From: an uncultured Oscillospiraceae bacterium
GTDB lineage: Bacteria; Bacillota; Clostridia; Oscillospirales; Oscillospiraceae
Direction: 5' to 3'
Length of the DNA stretch: 64,000 bases
NCBI GenBank assembly: GCA_934591845.1
Contig: CAKTPO010000008.1
Location: 1 to 64,000 of the forward strand
Under the pieces are notes generated by a model. It was given only the letters and a program-made list of their open reading frames with translations. It did no database searches and was not told the origin of the DNA. Of this stretch, positions 9,437-18,033 are shown piece by piece. A program made the position numbers and the translations under genes. Positions within the stretch are counted from its first letter, which is position 1; every line of letters begins with the position of its first letter.

Positions 9437-11562
9437 CCAAACTGAGAGCCAGTATTTTTTTAGGGCTGTTCACCTGCATCATGGTGCTGTACGCCATGCG
9501 GCTGTTTAAGCTGCAAATCATCGATACCGACGGCAACACCGATAACACCACCCTGTACTCCACCGTTACCACCGTCCGAGCCGCCCGGGGCGACATCCTG
9601 GACCGAAACGGCAAGGTTTTGGTTGGCAACCGTGCCAGTTATGATTTGGTGTTCAACCACTTCGTTATCAAGTCTGCGGACAACCGAAACGAATACCTGT
9701 ACACCCTGCTTAAAAAGTGTGAGGAGCTGGGGGTATCCCACCAGGACCATCTGCCCATTACGGCCAGCCGTCCCTTTGAGTATACCCTGAGCCAGTATTC
9801 TACCGCCTGGCAGGGCTATTTCCAGAACTACATGGTAGACAGAAGCTGGGACCCGGATATTACCGCCCCCTTGCTGATCCAGAAAATGCGGGAGATTTAC
9901 AAAATCCCCGAAACCTGGACGGAGGAGGAGGCCCGGGCGGTCATTGGTCTAAGATATGAATTTGACCTGCGAGGCGTTACCAACCTGCCCAGCTACGTGT
10001 TCATCTCCGACGTGAACAGTGAAAACCTGGCGGCCATTCTGGAGCTGAACACCCCCGGCCTGATGGTGGAATCCTCCACCGTCCGGGAATACCACACCCA
10101 GTACGCCGCCCACATCCTGGGCTACATGGGCGGCATGGATGACGACGACTGGGCCAAGTACAAAAAAGAGGGCTACGCCATGGATGCCCTTATCGGCCAG
10201 TCCGGCTTTGAGGAAGCCTTTGAGGGCTACCTTCACGGCATTGACGGCCAGCGACTGGACAAGGTTACCAAGGAAGGCACCATCGTCTCCCAGGAGTATA
10301 CTGAAGGCAAAGAGCCCATTGCGGGCAACAACGTGGAAACCACCATTGACATCAACATCCAGAAAATCGCCGAGGATGCCCTGGCCCAGCGGATGAAAGA
10401 ACTCACCGACCCTCAAATCAATATAGAAAAAGGCGAGCATACGGGCCTGGATGCCCAGGGCGCGGCGGTCATCGTCATGAAAGTGAAGACCGGTGAAATC
10501 CTGGCCTGTGCCAGCTACCCCACCTTCAACCTGGCCACCATGAACGAGGACTGGGAGGAGATCACCAAGGATGACTTGAACCCCTTCTTCAACCGGGCCT
10601 TCGGTGCCACCTACGCCCCCGGTTCCACCTATAAAATGTGTACCCTGGTGGCGGCCATGGAGAATACGGACAAGACCGGCACCCCCATTTACCAGGCCGG
10701 AGAGATCATCAAGGATACGGGCTACTTTAACCACGATGACTTCTCTGGATTCCATCCCACCTGTCTGTACTATTCCAGCACCAAGGGCATGGCCACCCAC
10801 GGCGACCTGATCGCCCAGGATGCGTTGAAAGTGTCCTGCAACCTGTTCTTCTATGAATTGGGCTACAAGATGACCATCGAAATGATGGATGACACCGCCA
10901 AGGCCATGGGCTTGGGAGAACCTACCGGCATTGAGCTGGTGGAGAAAGTGGGTTGGCGGGCCAACCGGGAAAGTAAGAAAAAGTCCTATACGGGCGTTGA
11001 CGCGGCCTGGAACGGCGGCGACCGGGTACTTTGCGCCATCGGTCAGTCCGAGAACCGTTTTACCCCCTTGCAGCTGGCGGTCTATGTTTCCACCCTGGCA
11101 AACCAGGGCACCCGGTATAGAGCCACCTTCTTAAACCGGGTCACATCTTCGGACTACCGGACCCTGGTCTATTCCAACAGCCCGGAGATCGTCAGCGAAC
11201 TGAAGATTTCCGACACCACCTACGCCACCTATGTAGACGGCATGCGCCGGGTCGTCACCATGCCCGGCGGCACCGCCACCAAGTGGTTCGGCGGTATCAA
11301 GGACGAGGACAACACCCAGTGGCCCTCCAAAATCACCGTCTGCGCCAAAACCGGTACCGCCCAGCACTCCTCCGGCGGCTCTGACCACGGTGCTTTCGTG
11401 TGCTTCGCCCCCATGGAAGACCCGGAAATCGCCATTGCCGTCTACGGCGAAAAAGTCGCCCACGGCGCCTCCATGGCCGCCGTGGCCGAACCCATCCTGA
11501 AAGCCTATTTTGAGGCCGTCGATGCCAGTGAGGTCTACACCTACGAAAACCGCCTGAGCTAA
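9424..11562 (+). CDS. mrdA: Penicillin-binding protein 2 (elongasome transpeptidase)
   Basis: A 712-residue class B PBP. A TM helix lies at about residues 13-31 and the pedestal/dimer domain begins ARGDILDRNGKVL. The transpeptidase domain carries the catalytic SxxK (GSTYK, near residue 402), SxN (SCN, about 472) and KTG (KTGTAQ, about 641). It cross-links peptidoglycan during elongation. The ATG at 9424 lies inside the mreD end, with GGAGG upstream. It is the last gene of the maf-mreC-mreD-mrdA operon. Partner RodA is not in the window. Confidence 0.95.
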   Translation: MERVTKLRASIFLGLFTCIMVLYAMRLFKLQIIDTDGNTDNTTLYSTVTTVRAARGDILDRNGKVLVGNRASYDLVFNHFVIKSADNRNEYLYTLLKKCEELGVSHQDHLPITASRPFEYTLSQYSTAWQGYFQNYMVDRSWDPDITAPLLIQKMREIYKIPETWTEEEARAVIGLRYEFDLRGVTNLPSYVFISDVNSENLAAILELNTPGLMVESSTVREYHTQYAAHILGYMGGMDDDDWAKYKKEGYAMDALIGQSGFEEAFEGYLHGIDGQRLDKVTKEGTIVSQEYTEGKEPIAGNNVETTIDINIQKIAEDALAQRMKELTDPQINIEKGEHTGLDAQGAAVIVMKVKTGEILACASYPTFNLATMNEDWEEITKDDLNPFFNRAFGATYAPGSTYKMCTLVAAMENTDKTGTPIYQAGEIIKDTGYFNHDDFSGFHPTCLYYSSTKGMATHGDLIAQDALKVSCNLFFYELGYKMTIEMMDDTAKAMGLGEPTGIELVEKVGWRANRESKKKSYTGVDAAWNGGDRVLCAIGQSENRFTPLQLAVYVSTLANQGTRYRATFLNRVTSSDYRTLVYSNSPEIVSELKISDTTYATYVDGMRRVVTMPGGTATKWFGGIKDEDNTQWPSKITVCAKTGTAQHSSGGSDHGAFVCFAPMEDPEIAIAVYGEKVAHGASMAAVAEPILKAYFEAVDASEVYTYENRLS

Positions 11563-11570
11563 TATTTTCC

Positions 11571-11652
11571 TGCCCCACCCCCAAAAGGTGGGGCAGCTGC
11601 CGTTTTGAGACCCCTGCCGGAGATGTTCCCGCCTCCCGGCGGGGCTTTTTTC
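11571..11652 (+). terminator. Tandem hairpins after mrdA
   Basis: A first hairpin TGCCCCACC/GGTGGGGCA (11571-11597) lacks a good T-run. A second, CCCGCC/GGCGGG (11628-11644), is followed by CTTTTTT and looks like the real terminator. Confidence 0.8.
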
Positions 11653-11719
11653 TTCCACATAGATTTTACCACTCTTTTACCGTCCCGGGGTTTTCGGTTT
11701 TACATGAATGCAGTATCAT
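11653..11719 (+). promoter_or_regulatory. Candidate Pho boxes and promoter of pstS
   Basis: TTTTACC (11664), TTTTACC (11675) and TTTTACA (11698) lie in steps of 11 and 23 bp, with a weaker TTCCAC at 11653, also one 11-bp step. The -10-like TATCAT (11714-11719) follows. Firmicute PhoP binds TT(A/C/T)ACA-like repeats every 11 bp. The same geometry recurs before the phosphatase gene at 57.7 kb. Confidence 0.6.
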
Positions 11720-11774
11720 GCTTCCTGTAAACAAGAAATCCAAAAATTAAAGAGAAATCTTAGGAGGAAAAAAC

Positions 11775-12650
11775 ATGAAACTGAAAAACTTGTTCTGCCT
11801 GGGTCTGGCGGGCTGCCTGGCTCTTTCCATGGCGGCTTGCGGCGGCAAGACCGAGACCCCGGATACCACTGCTGCCACTACCGCCGCTGCCACTGTCGCC
11901 ACGGAAGCCAAGCTTTCCGGCACCGTGACCCTGGCCGGTTCCACTTCCATGCAGAAGCTGTGCGAGGCCATGATTGAGAGCTTTGAGCAGGTTACTCCCG
12001 ACATCACCGTAACCGCCGAGTACACCGGCTCCGGTGCGGGCCTGGAAGCTCTGGCTGGGGGCAAGACCGACATCGGCAACGCTTCCCGGAGTCTCAAAGA
12101 CGGCGAAAAGCAGTCCGGTGCTGTGGAAAACATTGTGGCCATTGACGGTATCGCCGTGATCACCCACAAGGATAGCGTTGTGTCCGACCTGACCGCTCAG
12201 CAGCTGACCGACATCTACACCGGCAAAATCACCAACTGGAAAGACCTGGGCGGCACGGACGAGGCCATTGTGGTTCTGGGCCGTGAAGCCGGCTCCGGCA
12301 CCCGGGGTGCTTTTGAGGAGCTGCTGAAAATCGAAGATCAGTGCGCCTACGCCCAGGAGCTGGACTCCACCGGCGGTGTACTGGCCAAGGTGGCTGCGAC
12401 CCCCGGCTCTATCGGTTATGTGTCCTTGGATGTGGTAGATGACACCGTAAAGGCCCTGAGCCTGGAAGGCGTGGCTCCCACCGAAGAGAACATCGTGGCC
12501 GGTTCCTACAAGCTGTCCCGTCCGTTCGTCATGGCCACTCTGGGTACCATTGAGGAGCAGAACGACCTGGTAAAGACCTGGTTTGGCTACGTGCAGTCCG
12601 ATGAGGGCCAGGCCGTCATCAAGGCCATGGGTCTGATCCTTCCCCAGTAA
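11775..12650 (+). CDS. pstS: Phosphate ABC transporter substrate-binding lipoprotein PstS
   Basis: A 291-residue protein with a lipoprotein signal peptide ending LSMAAC (lipobox Cys near residue 23), a short Thr/Ala linker, and a PBP-like domain with the phosphate-binding patterns GSTSM, DIGNASR and GREAGSGTRGAFEE. It captures phosphate outside the membrane for PstCA. The ATG at 11775 sits 7 nt after AGGAGG. It is the first gene of pstSCAB-phoU, probably induced by phosphate starvation through the upstream TTTAC boxes. Confidence 0.96.
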   Translation: MKLKNLFCLGLAGCLALSMAACGGKTETPDTTAATTAAATVATEAKLSGTVTLAGSTSMQKLCEAMIESFEQVTPDITVTAEYTGSGAGLEALAGGKTDIGNASRSLKDGEKQSGAVENIVAIDGIAVITHKDSVVSDLTAQQLTDIYTGKITNWKDLGGTDEAIVVLGREAGSGTRGAFEELLKIEDQCAYAQELDSTGGVLAKVAATPGSIGYVSLDVVDDTVKALSLEGVAPTEENIVAGSYKLSRPFVMATLGTIEEQNDLVKTWFGYVQSDEGQAVIKAMGLILPQ

Positions 12651-13577
12651 ATGAAGAAAACCAAGGGCATTCCGGGCCATGCCGCTTTCACCGCAGAGCG
12701 TCTGGCTCGGGCCTTTCTGTTGATCTGTGGGGCGGTGGCGATTTTCGCGGTGTGTGCCATTACCTTTTACCTCTTTGCCAAGGGCCTGCCCGCCCTCCAT
12801 CGGGTGGGTGTGGGAGAGCTGCTGTTAGGCACGGTCTGGAAGCCCACGGCGGCGGAGCCTCGCTTTGGCATTGCCTATATCATTCTCTCCTCCATCGCCG
12901 GTACGGCCCTCAGCGTTCTGGTGGGGGTCCCCGTGGGACTTTTGACGGCGGTGTTTCTTACGGAGGTCTCCGGCAAGCGTCTGTCGGCGATTGTTCAGCC
13001 CGCCGTAGAGCTGCTGGCAGCCATCCCCTCGGTGATTTACGGTCTGCTTGGCATGATGCTTTTGAATCCCGTCCTTTATAAGCTGGAAAAAATCATCTTC
13101 GCCGGCAGCACAACCCACCAGTATACCGGCGGTGCGGATTTATTGGCGGCGGTGATCGTCCTAGCCATTATGATTTTGCCTACGGTCATCAGCGTCAGTG
13201 CTTCCGCCATCCGGGCAGTACCGGGGCAGCTGCGGGCGGCCTCTCTGGCCCTGGGGGCCAGCAAAATGCAGACCATCTGGGGTGTCACCGTTCCCGCCGC
13301 CAAGTCCGGCATTCTCACCGGCGTGGTTCTGGGTATTGGCAGAGCCTTGGGGGAGGCCATGGCCATCAACATGGTGGCGGGCGGCTCTGTCAATCTGCCC
13401 CTGCCTTTTAACTCCGTTCGGTTCCTCACCACCCAGCTGGTCAGCGAAATGGGCTACGCCGAGGGCATCCACCGGCAGGTCCTCTTTACTGTGGGGTTGG
13501 TGCTGTATCTGTTTATTATGACCGTCAATCTGGTGCTGCTGCGGCTGCGCCGGGAAGGAGGAAAAGACCATGAGTGA
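12651..13577 (+). CDS. pstC: Phosphate ABC transporter permease PstC
   Basis: A 308-residue inner-membrane permease with six TM segments and the cytoplasmic EAA-like loop (ALGASKMQTIWGVTVPAAKSGI). It forms the channel with PstA. The ATG follows the pstS stop directly (TAAATG) and no clear Shine-Dalgarno is visible, so translation probably depends on coupling to pstS. The 3' end overlaps pstA by 8 bp. Confidence 0.94.
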   Translation: MKKTKGIPGHAAFTAERLARAFLLICGAVAIFAVCAITFYLFAKGLPALHRVGVGELLLGTVWKPTAAEPRFGIAYIILSSIAGTALSVLVGVPVGLLTAVFLTEVSGKRLSAIVQPAVELLAAIPSVIYGLLGMMLLNPVLYKLEKIIFAGSTTHQYTGGADLLAAVIVLAIMILPTVISVSASAIRAVPGQLRAASLALGASKMQTIWGVTVPAAKSGILTGVVLGIGRALGEAMAINMVAGGSVNLPLPFNSVRFLTTQLVSEMGYAEGIHRQVLFTVGLVLYLFIMTVNLVLLRLRREGGKDHE

Positions 13578-14445
13578 ATCCCTGACCCTGGGCCGGAAAC
13601 GGCCTGCGGATACCATTCTTTACGGACTTATTTATTTCTGCGCCCTGTTGTCCGTGGCCCTGCTGGCCCTGATTCTCCTGTATGTGCTGATCCGGGGTGT
13701 GGGCAGTGTCAACTGGGCATTCCTCACCACCGTGACCTCCAAACTCAAAGGCACCGTGGGCATTGCGGGTAACCTCTTAAACACATTGATGATCGTGGTG
13801 CTGACCATGCTGGCGGCCCTGCCCATCGGTGTGGGGGCGGCGGTATACCTCAATGAATACGCCAAGCCCGGAAAGCTGGTAAGCCTGATTGAATTCGCCA
13901 CGGAGACTCTCTCCGGCATCCCCTCCATCCTCTTTGGCCTCTTCGGCAGCATGTTCTTTGGGGAGACCCTGGGCCTGGGCTACTCCTTGCTGACCGGTGC
14001 CTTGACCTTGATGCTCATGGTGCTGCCCCTCATTACCAGAAACACCCAGGAAGCCCTGAAAACCGTGCCGGACAGCTACCGCTTCGGTGCCGTAGGCCTG
14101 GGGGCAGGGAAGTGGTACACCATCCGCACCATTTTACTGCCCTCTGCCATGCCCGGCATTCTGACGGGGGCGATTCTGGCCATTGGCCGCATCGTCGGCG
14201 AGTCTGCCGCCCTGCTCTTTACTGCCGGTGCCGCCAAGACCCTGCCCAAGACCCTGGCGAAATTCTTCGCCAAAATCTTCCAGTCCGGCGGCACCCTGAC
14301 CATCCAGCTCTACCTCAGTGCTACCAGCGAAGGAGACTTCTCCACCGCTTTCGGCATCGCCGTGGTACTGCTTGTCCTGGTCCTCCTCATCAACATGGGC
14401 GCAAAGGCGTTGGCAAAACGGCTGGACGTTCAAAATCGCACGTAA
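13570..14445 (+). CDS. pstA: Phosphate ABC transporter permease PstA
   Basis: A 291-residue permease with six TM segments. It has the conserved ETLSGIPSILFGLFG region and the loop LGAGKWYTIRTILLPSAMPGI that contacts the ATPase. The ATG at 13570 overlaps pstC and is preceded by GGAAGGAGG. A 213-bp gap with heptamer repeats separates it from pstB, odd inside a pst operon. Confidence 0.94.
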   Translation: MSESLTLGRKRPADTILYGLIYFCALLSVALLALILLYVLIRGVGSVNWAFLTTVTSKLKGTVGIAGNLLNTLMIVVLTMLAALPIGVGAAVYLNEYAKPGKLVSLIEFATETLSGIPSILFGLFGSMFFGETLGLGYSLLTGALTLMLMVLPLITRNTQEALKTVPDSYRFGAVGLGAGKWYTIRTILLPSAMPGILTGAILAIGRIVGESAALLFTAGAAKTLPKTLAKFFAKIFQSGGTLTIQLYLSATSEGDFSTAFGIAVVLLVLVLLINMGAKALAKRLDVQNRT

Positions 14446-14474
14446 TAACGTTGAACAAACGTATACCGGGGGGA

Positions 14475-14600
14475 AATTGACAATTGACAATGAACAATTG
14501 ACAATTATGGTATCCCTGTGGGATAAAAATCAAATATTTTCATACTCATTTCCGGAGGAAATACCTCAATTGTCAACTGTCAATTGTCAATTGTCAATTT
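14475..14600. repeat. Inverted pair of heptamer arrays between pstA and pstB
   Basis: A run of TTGACAA-type 7-mers (14475-14508) faces a run of the complementary TTGTCAA/CTGTCAA 7-mers (14567-14600). Together they can form one long stem enclosing 58 nt. The enclosed part has small hairpins ATCCC/GGGAT and TTTCC/GGAAA. The structure lies in the transcribed leader of pstB and could modulate expression of the distal genes. Confidence 0.7.
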
Positions 14601-14658
14601 CGGTTCGGTTTATCAGATGGGTATCAAATTTCAAAACAACGTAACAGGAGAACATCAC

Positions 14659-15417
14659 ATGTTGGAACCAAAAATCCAAGTGCGGGATTTGTCGCTGTTT
14701 TATGGGCAGAATCAGGCACTGAAAGGAATCAATATGGACATTGCACCCAATACGGTGACGGCTTTTATTGGGCCGTCCGGGTGCGGCAAGTCTACGTTTT
14801 TAAAGACGCTGAACAGGATGAATGATCTGGTGGACGGGGTGAAAATCACAGGCTCTGTGGAGCTGGACGGGGAGAATATTTATAGCCCCAACGCGGATAC
14901 CACCGTGCTGCGCCGCCGGGTGGGCATGGTGTTTCAGCAGCCCAACCCATTCCCCATGAGCATTTACGACAACGTGGCCTACGGCCCTCGGGTCCATGGC
15001 ATCCGGAGCAAGGGGAAACTTGACGACATCGTAGAAGAAAGCCTCCGGGGGGCGGCGATTTTTGACGAGGTAAAGGACCGGCTGAAAAAATCCGCCCTGG
15101 GCCTGTCCGGCGGTCAGCAGCAGCGGCTGTGCATCGCCAGAGCCTTGGCGGTGGAGCCGGAAGTGCTGCTGATGGACGAGCCCACCTCTGCCCTGGACCC
15201 TATTTCCACGGCAAAAATCGAAGATCTGATGGAAACACTGAAAAAGAAATACACCGTGGTGGTGGTGACCCACAACATGCAGCAGGCTACCCGGGTATCG
15301 GATTTCACCGCCTTTTTCCTGCTGGGAGAGCTGATTGAGTTTGGACAGACCCGTGAGGTGTTCTCCTACCCCAGGGAAAAGAAGACAGAGGATTATATTA
15401 CGGGGAGGTTTGGATGA
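14659..15417 (+). CDS. pstB: Phosphate ABC transporter ATP-binding protein PstB
   Basis: A 252-residue ATPase. Walker A is GPSGCGKST (about residues 35-43), the Q-loop region is VFQQPNPFP (typical of PstB), the signature is [10 protein letters not shown], Walker B is [11 protein letters not shown] and the switch His is in [10 protein letters not shown]. It powers PstCA. The ATG at 14659 has ACAGGAG 8 nt upstream; an in-frame start 75 bp earlier falls in repeat DNA and is rejected. The stop overlaps the phoU start. Confidence 0.97.
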   Translation: MLEPKIQVRDLSLFYGQNQALKGINMDIAPNTVTAFIGPSGCGKSTFLKTLNRMNDLVDGVKITGSVELDGENIYSPNADTTVLRRRVGMVFQQPNPFPMSIYDNVAYGPRVHGIRSKGKLDDIVEESLRGAAIFDEVKDRLKKSALGLSGGQQQRLCIARALAVEPEVLLMDEPTSALDPISTAKIEDLMETLKKKYTVVVVTHNMQQATRVSDFTAFFLLGELIEFGQTREVFSYPREKKTEDYITGRFG

Positions 15418-16064
15418 TGCGCATTCGCTTTGATGCCCAGCTCAAGCAGCTGGGAGAGGAAATGACCCATATGGGCGGCCTGATCGAGTCTGCCATTCAG
15501 GATGCCACCCAGGCGTTTCTGAACCAGGATGTGGAAACCGCCAAGCGCATTATGGCCGAGGACGAGTACATCGATCAGGCCCAGAAGAAAATCGAAAACA
15601 TCTGCTTCCAGCTGCTCATCCAGCAGCAGCCTGTGGCCCGGGACCTGCGGACCATTACGGCGGCCATGAAAATGGTCACGGATATGGAGCGGATCGGAGA
15701 CCACGCCGCGGATATTTCCGAGCTGACCATTGCCATGGCGGGAACCCCCTACCGGCTCCGGGGGGACAACATCAAGCGCATGGCAGCCGAGACCATTGTC
15801 ATGCTCTTGGGTGCGGTGGACTCCTATGTGAACAAGGACATGGAAAAGGCCCGGAACGTCATTGCCCACGATGACGTGGTAGACGGCCTGTTTGTCAAGG
15901 TCAAGGCAGACCTGATTTCCGTCATCCGGGAGAACCCGGAATACGGCGAGTACGCCGCGGACCTGTTGCTTGTCAACAAGTATTTGGAGCGCATCGGAGA
16001 CCACGCCACCAACATCGCCGAGTGGGTGATCTTCGCCCTGGATAATAAGGGAAGCTCTGATTAA
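15414..16064 (+). CDS. phoU: Phosphate signalling regulator PhoU
   Basis: A 216-residue all-helical protein made of two PhoU repeats, each with the metal-binding pattern [10 protein letters not shown] / [13 protein letters not shown]. It links the Pst transporter to the PhoR kinase and limits phosphate uptake. Two tandem ATGs (15414, 15417) overlap the pstB stop. The last residues and the TAA (GSSD, stop) are read from GGAAGCTCTGATTAA, the end sequence of the hairpin elements at 30.4 and 54.2 kb, so the C-terminus may have been trimmed or replaced by that repeat. Confidence 0.95.
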   Translation: MMRIRFDAQLKQLGEEMTHMGGLIESAIQDATQAFLNQDVETAKRIMAEDEYIDQAQKKIENICFQLLIQQQPVARDLRTITAAMKMVTDMERIGDHAADISELTIAMAGTPYRLRGDNIKRMAAETIVMLLGAVDSYVNKDMEKARNVIAHDDVVDGLFVKVKADLISVIRENPEYGEYAADLLLVNKYLERIGDHATNIAEWVIFALDNKGSSD

Positions 16065-16067
16065 ATC
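16049..16067 (+). repeat. Terminal fragment of the 165-bp hairpin element
   Basis: GGGAAGCTCTGATTAAATC is identical to the first bases of the element copy at 54134 and, less the leading G, to the copy at 30354. It ends there and continues into unrelated sequence. It carries the phoU stop codon. Confidence 0.6.
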
Positions 16068-16082
16068 ACGTTTTACAACACG

Positions 16083-16115
16083 CAAAGGTATTTCAAACTG
16101 AAATACCTTTGCTTT
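16083..16115 (+). terminator. Terminator of the pst-phoU operon
   Basis: A perfect 14-bp stem GCAAAGGTATTTCA / TGAAATACCTTTGC with a 3-nt loop, followed by TTTTTT. Confidence 0.95.
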
Positions 16116-16159
16116 TTTGCCTTTTTTCGAAAAATTAAGGAATTTTTATAGGTTATTCC

Positions 16160-16188
16160 TTTACATTACCGGGAAAATCTGATACAAT
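16160..16188 (+). promoter_or_regulatory. Promoter of the UPF0104-pssA-psd operon
   Basis: TTTACA (16160-16165) and TACAAT (16183-16188), spacer 17 bp. Confidence 0.7.
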
Positions 16189-16278
16189 GAACCAATCTTT
16201 GAGTCTATGTTGCCCCAGCCGGGTAAGGGGCCGTTTTTCCCGGCTGTACAGGTGGTTTTCCGGCCCGGAGGTCTTTTT

Positions 16279-17313
16279 GTGAAAAATATGTCCAAGAAAG
16301 TGGGAAATATCCTGTTCCTGCTGCTGGTATTCGGGCTGACGGTCTGGGCGGTGTTCCGGGAGCAGGATCTGGGAGCCATCCGGCAGGGATTGGGGCAAGC
16401 GAACCCGCTGTGGCTGATCCCGGCGGTGGGATGTGTCATCGCCTTTATTCTGGGGGAGTCCCTGGCCATCTTCTTTTTGACCCACCATATGAACTACGGT
16501 GTCCGGCTCCGGCGGTGCTGCCTGTATTCCTTTATCGGCTTTTTCTACTGCGCCATTACCCCCTCGGCTTCCGGGGGCCAGCCCATGCAGGTGGTGGCCA
16601 TGCGCGCTGACGGCATTCCCGTGGCGGTGTCCACGGTGGTACTGGCGGTGGTCACCATTCTCTACAAGCTGGTGCTGGTGCTGCTGGGGGCGGCGGTGTG
16701 CATTCTAAAGCCCAGAAGTCTCATGGGCTACCTGGACCCGGCCCTGCCCCTCATCCATCTGGGTATGGGGCTCAACGTGGTGTTCATTGGGGCGCTGCTG
16801 CTGGTGGTGTTCCATCCGGGGCTGGCCCGGGCCATGGTAGGCGGCATTCTCTCCTTCCTCTCCCGGTTCCGGACCTTCCGGAACAGCGAGCATTCCGGCA
16901 AGCGTTTGGAGCGGATTTTAGACCAGTATCAGGGCACGGCGGTATTTTTCCGGCAGCACCGGCATTTGATTTTCCGGGTGTTTCTCATTACGGTATTACA
17001 GCGGATGTCGTTGTTCCTGGTGACCTGGTTTACATACAAAAGCTTTGGCCTCCATGGCCACAGTCTGGGGCAGATCGTGTTCTTGCAGGCCATGATCTCC
17101 GTGGCGGCGGATATGCTGCCTCTGCCCGGAGGAATGGGCATCAGTGAAGCCATGTTCCTGGATATATTCGGTGGTATTTTTGGCAGCACCCTGCTGCTTC
17201 CGGCCATGGTCATCAGCCGGGGCATCAGCTACTACACCCAGCTGGTGCTGTGCGGCCTGGTGACCGCTGCCGCGGCAATGGCCCAAGGGCTGAAAAAGAG
17301 AAAGGTGAACTGA
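16279..17313 (+). CDS. UPF0104 / LPG-synthase-TM family membrane protein
   Basis: A 344-residue membrane protein with about eight TM segments, of the family of the flippase half of MprF (lysylphosphatidylglycerol synthase TM region). Recognisable patterns include YCAITPSASGGQPMQ and LPLPGGMGISEA. It lacks the aminoacyl-transferase domain, so it probably moves or senses a lipid rather than synthesising LysPG. The start is GTG at 16279, 7 nt after GGAGG; the next ATG (16288) is too far from the site. It is followed 3 nt later by pssA, which supports a role in phospholipid handling. Confidence 0.82.
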   Translation: MKNMSKKVGNILFLLLVFGLTVWAVFREQDLGAIRQGLGQANPLWLIPAVGCVIAFILGESLAIFFLTHHMNYGVRLRRCCLYSFIGFFYCAITPSASGGQPMQVVAMRADGIPVAVSTVVLAVVTILYKLVLVLLGAAVCILKPRSLMGYLDPALPLIHLGMGLNVVFIGALLLVVFHPGLARAMVGGILSFLSRFRTFRNSEHSGKRLERILDQYQGTAVFFRQHRHLIFRVFLITVLQRMSLFLVTWFTYKSFGLHGHSLGQIVFLQAMISVAADMLPLPGGMGISEAMFLDIFGGIFGSTLLLPAMVISRGISYYTQLVLCGLVTAAAAMAQGLKKRKVN

Positions 17314-17316
17314 AAA

Positions 17317-18033
17317 ATGCGTTTTATTGGGGTTTATGACTATACGGTAATACTGACCAACTTAGGTCTTATCAGTGCGGTGCTGGGCATCACCCAGGCC
17401 ATCCATGGGGATTACAAGCTGGCGGTGCTGTGCCTGTGCCTGTCTGGTGTCTGCGATGCCTTTGACGGCCGGGTGGCCCGGAGCAAGAAGAACCGGACGG
17501 AGACGGAAAAGAGCTATGGCATCCAGCTGGACAGCCTCTGTGACGTGGTATGCTTCGGCGTGTTCCCGGCCCTGCTGTGCTATCTCATGGGGATGCGGGG
17601 CTGGCTGGGGCTTGCCATCGAGTTTTTCTACTGCTTCAGTGCCGTAACAAGGCTTGCCTACTTTAACGTGCTGGAATCCCAGCGGCAGCAGACCGAGGGG
17701 GGCTGCAACAAGACCTATCACGGGCTGCCTGTGACCTCCATTTCCTTTTTGCTGCCTGTGGCCTTTTTGAGCCAATTTTTCATTTCCGAACTGGCCTTTT
17801 TAAGACTGCTGCACATTCTGCTTTTGGTGGTGGGATTCCTGTTCATTCTGGATTTCCCCATGCCCAAGCCGGGGCTCAAGCAGATTCTGGTGCTGATTGC
17901 CATTATGCTCTCTGCCGCCGGGGTGGTGCTGGGCTACGCCCGGTATCGGGTTCCCGGCCCCCATTACCGCAGCAATCCCGTTGTGGAGGAGTGGAAGGAT
18001 GAATTGCAAGAAGACGTCCCGGCCCAGCCCTGA
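17317..18033 (+). CDS. pssA: CDP-diacylglycerol-serine O-phosphatidyltransferase
   Basis: A 238-residue membrane enzyme that condenses CDP-diacylglycerol with serine to phosphatidylserine. It carries the CDP-alcohol phosphotransferase signature: CDAFDGRVAR, then GIQLDSLCD. The spacer between AR and G is 12 residues, not the 8 of the standard motif, which fits a divergent PssA subclass. About seven TM helices follow. It overlaps psd by 35 bp, so the two steps to phosphatidylethanolamine are encoded together. Confidence 0.9.
   Translation: MRFIGVYDYTVILTNLGLISAVLGITQAIHGDYKLAVLCLCLSGVCDAFDGRVARSKKNRTETEKSYGIQLDSLCDVVCFGVFPALLCYLMGMRGWLGLAIEFFYCFSAVTRLAYFNVLESQRQQTEGGCNKTYHGLPVTSISFLLPVAFLSQFFISELAFLRLLHILLLVVGFLFILDFPMPKPGLKQILVLIAIMLSAAGVVLGYARYRVPGPHYRSNPVVEEWKDELQEDVPAQP

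Noticed and set aside
14475..14600. Heptamer arrays as a CRISPR array
   Set aside because: The unit is only 7 bp with no spacers and no cas genes; the arrays recur in many intergenic sites.
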